A stretch of 64,000 nt of DNA, taken from assembly GCA_964345975.1 (NCBI GenBank), contig CAYFSS010000003.1, forward strand, positions 1-64,000. Direction: 5' to 3'. Position 1 is the stretch's first letter, and each line of letters starts with the position of its first letter. A program made the position numbers and the translations under genes. The notes beneath the pieces were generated by a model, which saw only the letters and a list, made by a program, of their open reading frames with translations, had not been told where the DNA came from and did no database searches. Source of the DNA: CAYFSS01 sp964345975. Its GTDB lineage: Bacteria; Bacillota; Clostridia; Saccharofermentanales; Fastidiosipilaceae. Positions 27,067 to 36,780 of this stretch are shown one piece after another.

Positions 27067-30000
27067 GGCAGAGCTATGAGCTCATGGAGTTTGCTCGCAC
27101 TTGGTTACATCGTCTGGGAGTCGATGTCGAGACTTGGCATCAAAGCCTTGGCAGGACGAAACAACGCTTTGAAGAAGCTGCACCGGAAGTCCTTTATACC
27201 AAGGTACTCCATCGAAGCAGTAACTTAAGAATTCTCTGTCTCGTTCTCCGTGACGAGCGCACATTAAGTCCGGCTAGCCTTCGAACCTTTGAGCAAAGTT
27301 TTGATTCTTACGTCCCGGGTCTCTACGTTCGAGTTAGCCTTAGTGATGGTGACGATGAAGCGCTTGAATTGGATCGTCAGCGAGAGCTCATACCTTGGAT
27401 TCAAGAGAGTATTGGAGAACAACTTGATCCGGTCTGTGCTTGTTTCTGGAAGTCATCAGAGCTTGAACGTAAACCTGAAGGATGGTCCGTCAATCTCCCG
27501 CTCGATACGCACGATGTTTGCATCGATCAAATCCGGGAGGTAGCGGCACAAGTCGTCTACGAATTGCTTCAAGACCAAACGCCCTTTAGCATAACGATCG
27601 ATCGCCCGGCCGAGGTAAGTAAGCTCCCGGGTCGCGAGGAACGCTTGAGCGAACTCATGAACGAGACGCTCCCCGAACCTCTTAAACCATTGCCTGTAGG
27701 GCATACAAACAACAATGAAAAGCCCACCCGACGTTCCTACCATAAGGTAGGGCAGGACGGTGTCCTCTGGGGCAGGTTTCCTAAAGACATCAAAACAATC
27801 AAGATTCGTGATTTCGATCTCGAACTTCGCGATGCGATGCTTGAAGGTGAGGTCGCTAACTTAGAGACAAGGGTGGTTCGCCAAGGAGATTCTCTTCTGG
27901 TTAAGTTTTCATTATATAGTCGTGAAGGTTCTATCGATGCGCAATTTTTCATGAAAGTGGATAGAGCTAACGAGATCGAACTCCTCGATAAGTTTCAAAA
28001 TGGCGATTTCGTCAAAGTCTTTGCTGAGCCGAAGATCAATTCATTTTCCTTTCGCCAAGAGCTCATGGCAGATGTCAAGGGGATGATGATCTTACCCCAG
28101 CCGGAGCGACGTCGTGATGATGCTCCTAAGAAACGTGTCGAACTCCATTGCCATACCAGTTACAGCCAAAGAGATGCTATGAGCAAGCCCGCTTCTCTCG
28201 TAAGATTAGCGCATGAATTTGGTCATCCTGCCATCGCTATAACTGATCATGGAGTAGTCCAGGCTTTTCCTGAGCTCATCGCCGAACATGATCGCTTAAG
28301 GCGGTCAGGCGAACCGGTCCCTAAGCTGATCTACGGTATGGAAGGTTATCTTGTAAACGACGGGCCCACGTTTATCTTCGGTAAGGATGAAGGGTGGGAC
28401 CTGGGTGATTCCTTTGTTGCCTTCGACCTTGAAACCTCGGGTTTGGATAGTGCTAAGGACCGCATTATTGAAGTCGGTGCGGTCCGATATGAACGAAATG
28501 AAGCAGGACATTTCCGAGAAACCGAAAGTTTCCATGAACTCTGTGATCCGGGATTTACTCCGGAGCCGATCATCTTTGAGCTTACGGGTTTAAGTGAAAT
28601 GGATCTCGTGGGAAAGAGAACACCCCATGAGGTCATTCGCGATTTCAAGGATTTCTTGGGCGAAGATCCCATCGTTGCCCATAACGGTCTATTTGATTTG
28701 GGTTTCCTCCGCCATGAGGGGTTCCGTGTGGATGAGCAGAACGAAGCCCCCATCAAGTTTAACCCCGTTCTCATCGACACGCTTGAGTGGGCGCGTCTAG
28801 CACTTCCCAACGCCGGACGACATCGCCTCCAAGATGTTGCTGAGCATTTCGGTATCCAACAGGATGTCAAACATCGAGCGGTCGAAGATGCCCGAACCGC
28901 AGCCGAGGTCATGTTAGAACTCTGGCGTAATGAGAACGGGCTGGAAGTCCAAGCCATTGAAACCAAATACGGACACCTTCCGCTAAGTGAAGTCAATTCA
29001 CAACGAGCCAGATCCTTTCATATCGTTCACTTGGCGAAAACGCGTCTAGGCTTGTATCACCTCTATCATTTGGTTTCCCTGTCTCATATAAAGTCGTTCT
29101 ATCATCGCCCGAGAATCTCACGCTCGGACTTGCGTTACTATCAAGCCGGTCTCATCATCGGTGCGGCATGTGAAGCGGGTGAAGTCTTCCGTGCTGTTTT
29201 GTCAGCGTGGCAGAAGCATCAGGGAAATGCTGCACTCGTTGAGCAAAGTTTCAATCATAGAGATTGGTTCGAGCTCCTTAAGCTGTACGATTACCTCGAA
29301 ATTCAGCCAACCATTAACAATCACTTTTTACTGCGCCAAGCGGGAAATTATGTTGATCGGGAAGAAGACCTTGAAGAACTCAATCGCTTGATCGTGAAAT
29401 TGGCAAAGCGATATAAGAAACTCGTGGTTGCGACTTGCGATGCTCATTTTATGCATGCGGAGGATGAAATCTATCGTCGGATGATGTTGATCCATCTGGA
29501 TTTCAGCGATGCCCATCATGAGTTGCCGCTTTACTTTAGAACAACGGAAGAAATGCTCGATGCTTTTGCATACCTCGGGACGGAAACAGCCTATGAAGTG
29601 GTCGTTGAGGCAACCAATAAAATTGCCGATATGGTCGAGCCTGATCTTCGCCCATTTCCGGAAGGTCATTTCCCGCCGATCATTGCATCAGCACCCGACT
29701 CTGTCCGTCGGCTTGTCGAAGAAACCGCCATCGCTGCGTACGGACGAAATTCCGCTGATGACGGACCCGGAGATCAATTGCCCGGCCTCGTGGCAGATCG
29801 AATCGATCGTGAGCTAACATCCATCATCGAGAACGGCTTCGCCATCATGTACTACATCGCACATTTACTGGTGAAGAAATCGAATGAAGATGGCTATATC
29901 GTAGGGTCCAGAGGTTCTGTCGGATCATCATTGATCGCAACGTTTTGTGGAATCACCGAAGTCAACCCTTTGCCACCGCATTACCGCTGTCCCACATGTC

Positions 30001-31595
30001 ATTGGAGTCATTTCGATGAGTCGGGAACCTACGGCTCCGGTTTTGATTTGCCGAGGAAAGCATGTCCAAAATGTGGAGCAGAACTCTTACGAGACGGCCA
30101 AGACATCCCGTTTGAAACTTTCTTGGGGTTCTCAGGTGACAAGCAACCCGACATTGACCTCAATTTCTCCGGTGAATATCAAGCCATTGCTCATGCCTAC
30201 ACGCGTGAACTCTTCGGCGTTGACTTCACGTATCGAGCCGGAACCATCACAACCTATGCTGAGAAGAACGCCTTGGGGATCGTTCGTTCATACTTGGAGA
30301 AGGAGGGTCGGATCGAACGGTTTGCAGAGCAACGTCGACTGGCTGCCGGCATCGATGGTGTGAAGAATTCAACGGGTCAGCACCCCGGAGGGATTGTCGT
30401 CATCCCGGATAACCGTGAAATCTTTGACTTCACGCCTATCCAATATCCTGCCAACGACCAGACAGCTTCCATGTATACGACGCATTTCGACTTCCATGCT
30501 CTGGAAGAAACGATCCTTAAACTCGACATCTTGGGTCACATTGACCCTACGATGTTGAAAGTGCTGAGCGACTATACCGGCGTCGATGTCATGAACATAC
30601 CGATCCCCGATGAGAAGGTCATGAGTCTCTTTACATCGACTGAGGCTCTCGGCATTCCGGACGGCACTGCGCCGTGGAACACTTCTACCCTAGGGATTCC
30701 TGAATTAGGGACGTTCATGGCCCGTGGCATGGTTGATGAAACGAAGCCCACCAGGTTCTATGATCTAGTCCAGTTGATGGGTTTGTCTCACGGGACGGAC
30801 GTATGGCGTGGGAATGCTCAAGAACTCATTAAAGATGGGACGTGCACGATCGATGAGGTCATCGGTTGCCGAGACTCGATCATGACAAATCTCATTTACC
30901 AAGGTCTGCCCAGTAAGGCTGCCTTCGATATCATGGAACACGTTCGAAAGGGCAAGGGACTCACGGAAGATGAAGAAGCCCTGATGGTCCACCACGGCGT
31001 CCCGGAGTGGTATATCGAATCTTGTAAGAAAATCAAATACATGTTTCCAAAAGCCCACGCAGCTGCCTATGTTATCTCAAGCCTGCGGATCGCCTGGTTT
31101 AAGGTCTATCACCCGGTATCTTATTACGCAGCTTACTTCACGGTGAGAGCGCGCGAATTCGATGCCGTGAGCATGCTTCAATCCTCCGATCAGGTGATGG
31201 CGGAACTTCGACGCTTACATCAGAACCGAGGACAACTCAAGGATCGGGACCTCAAGGTCTACTATATTTTGGAGTTAGTTGCTGAAATGCAACTTCGTGG
31301 CATCGAATTCTTGCCGATCGACATCGAACATTCCGATGCTTATTACTTCAGGCCTGAAGGGGAAAATAAAATACGACCTCCGTTTGACTGCATCACCGGA
31401 TTCTCCGGCAATATGGCTCAAGCCTTGGTCGAGGCCCGAGCTCAGGGGGCTTTCCGCAGTAAGTCGGAGCTGGCTGAACGTGCCGGACTGGGGCAATCAT
31501 CCATCGACCTTCTCGATGCTTTCCATGTCTTGGACGGCCTGCCGGATTCCCCGCAAATTGACCTGTTTGAATTTCTCGGCGAAGGAGCAGAGTAA
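27063..31595 (+). CDS. polC: DNA polymerase III PolC
   Basis: PolC is the main replicative polymerase of Bacillota, with built-in proofreading. The start I choose is TTG at 27063, six bases after GGGAGGG and overlapping the ispG stop as TTGA; an in-frame ATG at 27048 would overlap the ribosome binding site. The 1510 residues run: N-terminal domains, OB domain, PHP domain split by the exonuclease (ELHCHTSYSQRDAMS), DEDDh exonuclease (VAFDLETSGLDSAKDRIIEVG near residue 455), a zinc-binding segment with CPTC and CPKCGAEL near 980-1010, palm (KQPDIDLNFSGEYQ), and a C-terminal clamp motif QIDLF. It is coupled to priA by a one-base overlap. Confidence 0.98.
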   Translation: MRQSYELMEFARTWLHRLGVDVETWHQSLGRTKQRFEEAAPEVLYTKVLHRSSNLRILCLVLRDERTLSPASLRTFEQSFDSYVPGLYVRVSLSDGDDEALELDRQRELIPWIQESIGEQLDPVCACFWKSSELERKPEGWSVNLPLDTHDVCIDQIREVAAQVVYELLQDQTPFSITIDRPAEVSKLPGREERLSELMNETLPEPLKPLPVGHTNNNEKPTRRSYHKVGQDGVLWGRFPKDIKTIKIRDFDLELRDAMLEGEVANLETRVVRQGDSLLVKFSLYSREGSIDAQFFMKVDRANEIELLDKFQNGDFVKVFAEPKINSFSFRQELMADVKGMMILPQPERRRDDAPKKRVELHCHTSYSQRDAMSKPASLVRLAHEFGHPAIAITDHGVVQAFPELIAEHDRLRRSGEPVPKLIYGMEGYLVNDGPTFIFGKDEGWDLGDSFVAFDLETSGLDSAKDRIIEVGAVRYERNEAGHFRETESFHELCDPGFTPEPIIFELTGLSEMDLVGKRTPHEVIRDFKDFLGEDPIVAHNGLFDLGFLRHEGFRVDEQNEAPIKFNPVLIDTLEWARLALPNAGRHRLQDVAEHFGIQQDVKHRAVEDARTAAEVMLELWRNENGLEVQAIETKYGHLPLSEVNSQRARSFHIVHLAKTRLGLYHLYHLVSLSHIKSFYHRPRISRSDLRYYQAGLIIGAACEAGEVFRAVLSAWQKHQGNAALVEQSFNHRDWFELLKLYDYLEIQPTINNHFLLRQAGNYVDREEDLEELNRLIVKLAKRYKKLVVATCDAHFMHAEDEIYRRMMLIHLDFSDAHHELPLYFRTTEEMLDAFAYLGTETAYEVVVEATNKIADMVEPDLRPFPEGHFPPIIASAPDSVRRLVEETAIAAYGRNSADDGPGDQLPGLVADRIDRELTSIIENGFAIMYYIAHLLVKKSNEDGYIVGSRGSVGSSLIATFCGITEVNPLPPHYRCPTCHWSHFDESGTYGSGFDLPRKACPKCGAELLRDGQDIPFETFLGFSGDKQPDIDLNFSGEYQAIAHAYTRELFGVDFTYRAGTITTYAEKNALGIVRSYLEKEGRIERFAEQRRLAAGIDGVKNSTGQHPGGIVVIPDNREIFDFTPIQYPANDQTASMYTTHFDFHALEETILKLDILGHIDPTMLKVLSDYTGVDVMNIPIPDEKVMSLFTSTEALGIPDGTAPWNTSTLGIPELGTFMARGMVDETKPTRFYDLVQLMGLSHGTDVWRGNAQELIKDGTCTIDEVIGCRDSIMTNLIYQGLPSKAAFDIMEHVRKGKGLTEDEEALMVHHGVPEWYIESCKKIKYMFPKAHAAAYVISSLRIAWFKVYHPVSYYAAYFTVRAREFDAVSMLQSSDQVMAELRRLHQNRGQLKDRDLKVYYILELVAEMQLRGIEFLPIDIEHSDAYYFRPEGENKIRPPFDCITGFSGNMAQALVEARAQGAFRSKSELAERAGLGQSSIDLLDAFHVLDGLPDSPQIDLFEFLGEGAE

Positions 31596-33865
31596 TGTCT
31601 GCGTATGTTCGGGTTGCTTTACGCAAAAGCACTCCGGCCTTTGACCGTCTCTATACCTATATCGATCCTTTTCATTGTGAGATCGGTCAGAGAGTGATCC
31701 TACCGTTTGGTCGGGGCAACAGAGAAGAACAGGCTTTTGTGGTTGAACGAATGGATGAACCTTGGCTTGCCAATAGCTTGGAACCTCCTGTGACGCCGGA
31801 TCCTACAAAGGTAAAAGCATTGAGCGGTAGGATAGAAGACACGGTATGGTTACAGCAGGAACAACTGCAACTCGCAGCTCAGATTAGGCTTCGTTACAAC
31901 TGCACCTGGTCTCAAGCCATAGCCCTCATGTTGCCGCCCATGGATTTACCGCAAACGACCCGTGAACAGTACTACTATTTAGTGGATCAGGACATGGCCT
32001 CTCAATCCCTGGAGGAAGATGAGATCACTAGTGTTGAGCAAATGGCCGTTGTTTCAGTCCTCCAAGACTATGAAGGCGCTCTGCAACGTTCTGAATTGAT
32101 GGCTGCTGCGAATGTCAGCGACTCACCGCTTCGCACTTTGAAGTCCAAAGGAATCGTAGCGTCTTGTGGGAAGAACCAATTGCCGAAACACCTCAAAACG
32201 TTAGTGATAGAAGATCAAAACAAACTTCCCACATGGGATGAAATTCCTGAGATCTATAAAGAACGCAAGGTCTTAAACCGGGAACAAGAGGCTGCCTTGG
32301 AGACGATCTTGGCTTCCGAGGGAGAATACCTCTTACATGGTGTTACCGGTTCGGGTAAGACGGAAGTTTATCTTGCCTATGCAGAGGAAGTCATCGCCCG
32401 AGGTGGAAGACTCATCGTGTTAGTCCCGGAGATTGCTCTTACGTCTCAGATGATTCAACGCTTTGTCGCTCATTTTGGACAGCGAATCGCGCTTTGGCAT
32501 TCACGACTCAATCCGCGTGAAAGACAAACGGAGTGGGGAAGAATCCGGAGCGGAGAGGTCGACATCGTCTTAGGCGCTCGCTCAGCCGTCTTCATGCCGG
32601 TACCCAACCTGCAAGCGATCATCTTGGATGAAGCGCATGAACCGGCATTCGCTTCGGAACAAACGCCGCGTTATCATGCTGCTTCGATTGCTCGACTACG
32701 GCTAAAGCAAGGAACAGTAATTTTAGGATCCGCAACGCCCTCGGCAGAAGACTATGCCCGGAGTTTGACCGGTAAGAGTCAGCGCTTAATCTTGGAGGAA
32801 AGAGCAGGCGGCGCTACCGGACCCATGATTAGGACAATCGATCTAAAGCGCTATATCCCGAACATCTATGCGGATTTTATAAGCCCTCCGTTACTCAGCG
32901 CGCTTCAGGCTTGTTTTGAGCGTGGCGAGCAGGCCATGCTCTTTCTCAATCGCAGGGGGTATGCATCCGCATATCTGTGTGAGTCTTGCGGTGAGCAAAT
33001 AAGTTGCCCGCGTTGTAGCGTCCACTTAAATTACCATCGCTCTGAACAGCGCATGGTCTGCCATTATTGTGGCTTGATGCTTCATCCACCACAGGAGTGT
33101 CCCTCCTGTGGTGAGCCATCGTTGCGTCTGATGGGATACGGGACCCAACAAATCTATGAGCGCTGTAGAGAACTGTTCCCTGAGATTACCATCGCGCGGA
33201 TGGATCAGGACTCGACACGTCATCGCAAAGCCCACGAAGAAATCTTGCATGCCTTTCGGAACGAAGAGATTAGACTCCTAATTGGTACCCAGATGATCGC
33301 GAAAGGTCATGACTTCCCTAAGCTCACCGTCGTAGGGATCCTCGGGGTGGATCAGATGTTGAATTTGGGGACCTTTAGAGCTGAAGAAAGAGCTTATCAG
33401 CTCATTATGCAGGCGGCAGGACGGGCCGGTCGAGCGGATCGTCCGGGGGAGGTTTTTGTTCAAGCTTATGATATTGGGCATCCTGTTGTTCAAGAAGCAG
33501 CGCAAGGATCGTTTGAGCAGTTTATGGCGAAAGAGCTTGCTTGGCGGGAAATGATGCAGTATCCGCCCTATGGTGCAATTGGTCGAGTTCACTTAAGTGG
33601 TCTTCAGGAAAGCCCCGTCGCTCAAGCTGCGAGATCGATCTACCATTTATGGAAGTCCATCAAATTACCGGATGAGTATGCAGGGCAGGCTCCTGTTTTG
33701 ATGGAACCCGGACCGGCACCTATCACCATGATCAAACATCGCTATCGCTATTTATTGACGCTCAAGGCACCCGGTGAATATCTGGTGGCTCGATTCTTGA
33801 AGCTCGCAATCCAGACACATCAAGACCATGATGTTCGTCTTACCGTGGAACTTGACCCGGCGTAG
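31595..33865 (+). CDS. priA: Primosomal protein N' (PriA helicase)
   Basis: PriA recognises stalled forks and D-loops and reloads the replicative helicase. The 756 residues include an N-terminal DNA-binding domain, Walker A GVTGSGKTEVY near residue 250, the DEAH box LDEAHE, a cysteine-rich zinc insertion near 460-510 (CESC, CPRC, CHYC, CPSC, eight cysteines in all), and C-terminal helicase motifs (GTQMIAKGHDFPKLT, QAAGRAGRADRPG). It starts in the polC stop codon (TAATG). It sits with polC and is followed, after a 107-base gap, by def-fmt, as in many Bacillota. Confidence 0.97.
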   Translation: MSAYVRVALRKSTPAFDRLYTYIDPFHCEIGQRVILPFGRGNREEQAFVVERMDEPWLANSLEPPVTPDPTKVKALSGRIEDTVWLQQEQLQLAAQIRLRYNCTWSQAIALMLPPMDLPQTTREQYYYLVDQDMASQSLEEDEITSVEQMAVVSVLQDYEGALQRSELMAAANVSDSPLRTLKSKGIVASCGKNQLPKHLKTLVIEDQNKLPTWDEIPEIYKERKVLNREQEAALETILASEGEYLLHGVTGSGKTEVYLAYAEEVIARGGRLIVLVPEIALTSQMIQRFVAHFGQRIALWHSRLNPRERQTEWGRIRSGEVDIVLGARSAVFMPVPNLQAIILDEAHEPAFASEQTPRYHAASIARLRLKQGTVILGSATPSAEDYARSLTGKSQRLILEERAGGATGPMIRTIDLKRYIPNIYADFISPPLLSALQACFERGEQAMLFLNRRGYASAYLCESCGEQISCPRCSVHLNYHRSEQRMVCHYCGLMLHPPQECPSCGEPSLRLMGYGTQQIYERCRELFPEITIARMDQDSTRHRKAHEEILHAFRNEEIRLLIGTQMIAKGHDFPKLTVVGILGVDQMLNLGTFRAEERAYQLIMQAAGRAGRADRPGEVFVQAYDIGHPVVQEAAQGSFEQFMAKELAWREMMQYPPYGAIGRVHLSGLQESPVAQAARSIYHLWKSIKLPDEYAGQAPVLMEPGPAPITMIKHRYRYLLTLKAPGEYLVARFLKLAIQTHQDHDVRLTVELDPA

Positions 33866-33972
33866 TTCCTCAGCAAGCTGAGCTTGATTGCTGCGAATTC
33901 AGTTATTGTTAAAGCCGTGAAGGCCAAAATGCGCTAAACTCATTCATTCAGACCTTTAGAAAGGACGATTGT

Positions 33973-34461
33973 ATGGCTATTAGAAACATCATTAAAGATG
34001 GTGATCCTCGTCTGCGTAAAGTCGCACGTGAGGTGACAGATTTCGGCGAACGAACCCAGATGATCGTCGATGATCTTATCGATACACTCTACGAAAACGG
34101 CAACGGTATTGGCTTGGCAGCCAATCAGATCGGTGTTTTGCGCCGCATCTTTGTCATCGATTTGCAAGATGAAGACGGACTAAGAGTTTTCATAAATCCT
34201 GAGATCTACGAGCGAAGCGGTGAGCAAATTGGGCAAGAAGGATGCCTTAGTATCCCTGAGTACTGGGGCTTCGTTGAGCGCCCTGAGATGCTCAAAGTCC
34301 GAGCGCAAGATAGAGATGGTAAGACCTTTGAGCTCGAAGCTGAGGATCTTCTGGCAGTATGTATCTGCCATGAGAACGATCATCTCGATGGTGTGTTGTT
34401 CAAGGATAGAGTGATCCCGGAAGAAGAATTGCCGGAGGAGTTTCGTGAAGATGAAGCCTAG
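33973..34461 (+). CDS. def: Peptide deformylase
   Basis: Def removes the formyl group from nascent N-terminal fMet. All three motifs are present in 162 residues: GIGLAANQIGV near residue 38, EGCLSIP with metal ligand Cys91, and HENDH (His133, Glu134, His137), a HExxH-type zinc or iron site. The start follows AGAAAGGA. The last 17 bases overlap fmt, the gene for the enzyme that adds the formyl group, which is a common pairing. Confidence 0.97.
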   Translation: MAIRNIIKDGDPRLRKVAREVTDFGERTQMIVDDLIDTLYENGNGIGLAANQIGVLRRIFVIDLQDEDGLRVFINPEIYERSGEQIGQEGCLSIPEYWGFVERPEMLKVRAQDRDGKTFELEAEDLLAVCICHENDHLDGVLFKDRVIPEEELPEEFREDEA

Positions 34462-35419
34462 ACCAAGGCGCATCATCTATATGGGGACCCCTGATTTTGC
34501 TGTCCCTCCGCTTGAAGCCCTCATCCATTCCTCAAGGTATCGCCCGCTAGCAGTCGTTACACGAAAAGATAAAGCGTCAGGTCGTGGTCACAAGCTCCAA
34601 AAGCCCCCCGTCAAACTCACAGCTGAGCAAGCCAACATCCCTGTTCTCCAGCCGATCGCCTTGAAACGCGGCAAGCTGGCATCGCTCTTAGCATCCTATG
34701 AACCTGAACTGATCATTACTGCAGCGTACGGACGTATTCTTCCGGACGATGTGCTGGATCTACCGGGCTATGGTTGCATCAACATCCATGCATCCCTCTT
34801 ACCGAAGTACCGAGGCGCAAGTCCCATCCATGCAGCTATTTTGGAAGGTGATGATACGGCCGGTGTGACGTTTATGCAGATGAGTCAGGGCATGGACGAA
34901 GGAGATATCCTGGAACAAGTTCATGTTCCCTTAACGCCGAAACACACTGCCGAACAACTTTTTAATGAGCTCAGTGAATTGTCTGCAATGGCTCTCATCC
35001 CTTTCTTAGATAGATTCTTTGCAGGGGAGATTACGCCTGTCCCGCAAGACCATCAAGCAGCAACGTATGTCACAACGTTGACGAGAGATGATGGCGCATT
35101 GAATTTTGCCATGACAACCGATGAGGTCGATCGCCAGGTTCGAGGCCTTTATTCATGGCCGGGTGCCTTTGCCTTCTACAAAGGAAAGAGGCTAAAAGTA
35201 CTGAGTGGCGAACCCCTTGGAACGGATGAAATCTCCGACTTCTACGAAGCTAAACCCGGTGCCATCGTCATGAACAAAGGGCGATTTGTTGTCAAAACAG
35301 GGGACGGTTTCTATGAAATTCTACGCTATCAGCCCGCCGGATCCAGGATCCTTGAGGCGGCAGAAGGTGCCCATAATCTGGAATTAAGTGAGATATTGAG
35401 AGAAAGTCCTGAAGCATGA
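34445..35419 (+). CDS. fmt: Methionyl-tRNA formyltransferase
   Basis: Fmt formylates initiator Met-tRNA using 10-formyltetrahydrofolate. The 324 residues hold IIYMGTPDFAVPPLEAL at the start, the catalytic segment INIHASLLPKYRGASPIH (Asn and His), the Asp-containing MSQGMDEGDILEQ, and a C-terminal OB-like tRNA-binding domain. The GTG at 34445 is four bases after GGAGGAG; the ATG at 34451, two codons later, is a possible alternative. It overlaps def upstream and rsmB downstream (ATGA). FolD, at 60.7 kb, makes the formyl donor's precursor. Confidence 0.96.
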   Translation: MKMKPRPRRIIYMGTPDFAVPPLEALIHSSRYRPLAVVTRKDKASGRGHKLQKPPVKLTAEQANIPVLQPIALKRGKLASLLASYEPELIITAAYGRILPDDVLDLPGYGCINIHASLLPKYRGASPIHAAILEGDDTAGVTFMQMSQGMDEGDILEQVHVPLTPKHTAEQLFNELSELSAMALIPFLDRFFAGEITPVPQDHQAATYVTTLTRDDGALNFAMTTDEVDRQVRGLYSWPGAFAFYKGKRLKVLSGEPLGTDEISDFYEAKPGAIVMNKGRFVVKTGDGFYEILRYQPAGSRILEAAEGAHNLELSEILRESPEA

Positions 35420-36780
35420 GTTATGACCCTGCTTTGAGCAAAGAAGCGAGGGCGGCGCTCGATCTCATGAAAAACCAAGCCGAGAAGACTCTGCGCCCTC
35501 ATCGCCCAGTACCACGGAATGCACGAGAAATTGCCCTCCGTGGTATCTTGCGTGTCCTCTACGAAGGAGCTTATTCTCAACTTGCCCTCCATGGTCTTTT
35601 GGATAAGATCGAGGACCCGGGGACCAGATCCCAAGCGACGCGCCTCTTTTATGGCTGTTTAGAATATGTCTGGCAATTGGACGCTGAACTTAGACGTTTT
35701 GCGAAGCAGAAACCGGAGCGTTACGATCCGGAAGTTTTAGGTGTTCTGCGATTAGGGCTCTACGAATTAAGACATATGGATACGGAACCGGCTTTTGTGG
35801 TGCATTCTGCCGTAGAACTCGTCAAGCGATGGGGTTTTACGTCAGCTGCGGGTTTAGTCAATGGAATCTTGCGTCGAGCTGCTAATGAACGTGCTCCACT
35901 ACCGAAACAATTATGGCTTGAAGTGAGTGTCCATCCGCAGTTAGTGCTTGATCTTGGTAGGGAGATCGAGGCGGAGCGTTTGCGGGATTACTTTCTTGCT
36001 ACGCTTGAAACTCAAGCCTTAAGTGTGAGACTGAGAGCTGCCGGCTTAGAAGATTTGAAAGCTGTTACATTGAGTCCCTACCTAGAGGATTTCGCAGTCT
36101 ATGACCCTCAACTTGGTGGTCCCATCCATCGGCACCCTGATTTCTTAGACGGTAAGATGACAGCGCAAGGCGTCGCTGCAGGGATGGCCGTCCGGTATCT
36201 TGATCCACTAGGGAATGACCTGGTCTTTGATGCCTGTGCTGCCCCGGGGAATAAAACGCTTCAAATCTTAGATCGCGGCGCCAGCGTCATCGCTCAAGAC
36301 GTCCACATCCAAAGGATCCACTTGATCCGCGATCTCTGGCTTCGAGCCAACAAACCTTCGACTTTGTCCTTGCGTCTCAATGATGCTGCTGCTAGGAGCG
36401 AAATTCCTGTCTTGATGCGGGGCCGATGCGATAAAGTTCTTGTCGATGCTCCCTGTTCCGGCTTAGGAATGATGCAGGGAAAGCCGGAGCTAAGGATCTT
36501 CTATAATGCCGAGAAAATTCAAGAATTGGCGCAATTACAATTGAGAATTTTGACGCAAGCCTTTCAAGCGTTGAAGCCGAACGGTAAGCTCTTGTATAGT
36601 ACTTGTACTCTTATGCGAGCAGAAAACAGCGAAGTCATACAGGCTTTTGTGTCGCAACATACTGATGCAGAGCAGGTATCGCTCGGGCATGGGAGAGAAG
36701 AAGTCGAGGCACTAGTCCTAGCACCGGAGCTGCCGGGTGAAGGTTTTTATTATGCAGCATTGAAGAGGAGCACAATTTGA
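35416..36780 (+). CDS. rsmB: 16S rRNA (cytosine-C5)-methyltransferase RsmB
   Basis: RsmB (Sun) methylates C967 of 16S rRNA in E. coli numbering, using S-adenosylmethionine. The 454 residues comprise an N-terminal NusB-like RNA-binding domain (about 45-165) and a Rossmann methyltransferase domain: the AdoMet site FDACAAPGNKT near 275, and the two catalytic cysteines in VDAPCSGLG and YSTCTLMRAENSEV. It overlaps fmt by four bases (ATGA) and rlmN by four (TTGA), so three translation-related genes are coupled. Confidence 0.95.
   Translation: MSYDPALSKEARAALDLMKNQAEKTLRPHRPVPRNAREIALRGILRVLYEGAYSQLALHGLLDKIEDPGTRSQATRLFYGCLEYVWQLDAELRRFAKQKPERYDPEVLGVLRLGLYELRHMDTEPAFVVHSAVELVKRWGFTSAAGLVNGILRRAANERAPLPKQLWLEVSVHPQLVLDLGREIEAERLRDYFLATLETQALSVRLRAAGLEDLKAVTLSPYLEDFAVYDPQLGGPIHRHPDFLDGKMTAQGVAAGMAVRYLDPLGNDLVFDACAAPGNKTLQILDRGASVIAQDVHIQRIHLIRDLWLRANKPSTLSLRLNDAAARSEIPVLMRGRCDKVLVDAPCSGLGMMQGKPELRIFYNAEKIQELAQLQLRILTQAFQALKPNGKLLYSTCTLMRAENSEVIQAFVSQHTDAEQVSLGHGREEVEALVLAPELPGEGFYYAALKRSTI

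Noticed and set aside
33866..33972. A terminator or riboswitch between priA and def.
   Set aside because: Only a short CTCAG/CTGAG hairpin with no T run and no known riboswitch core.
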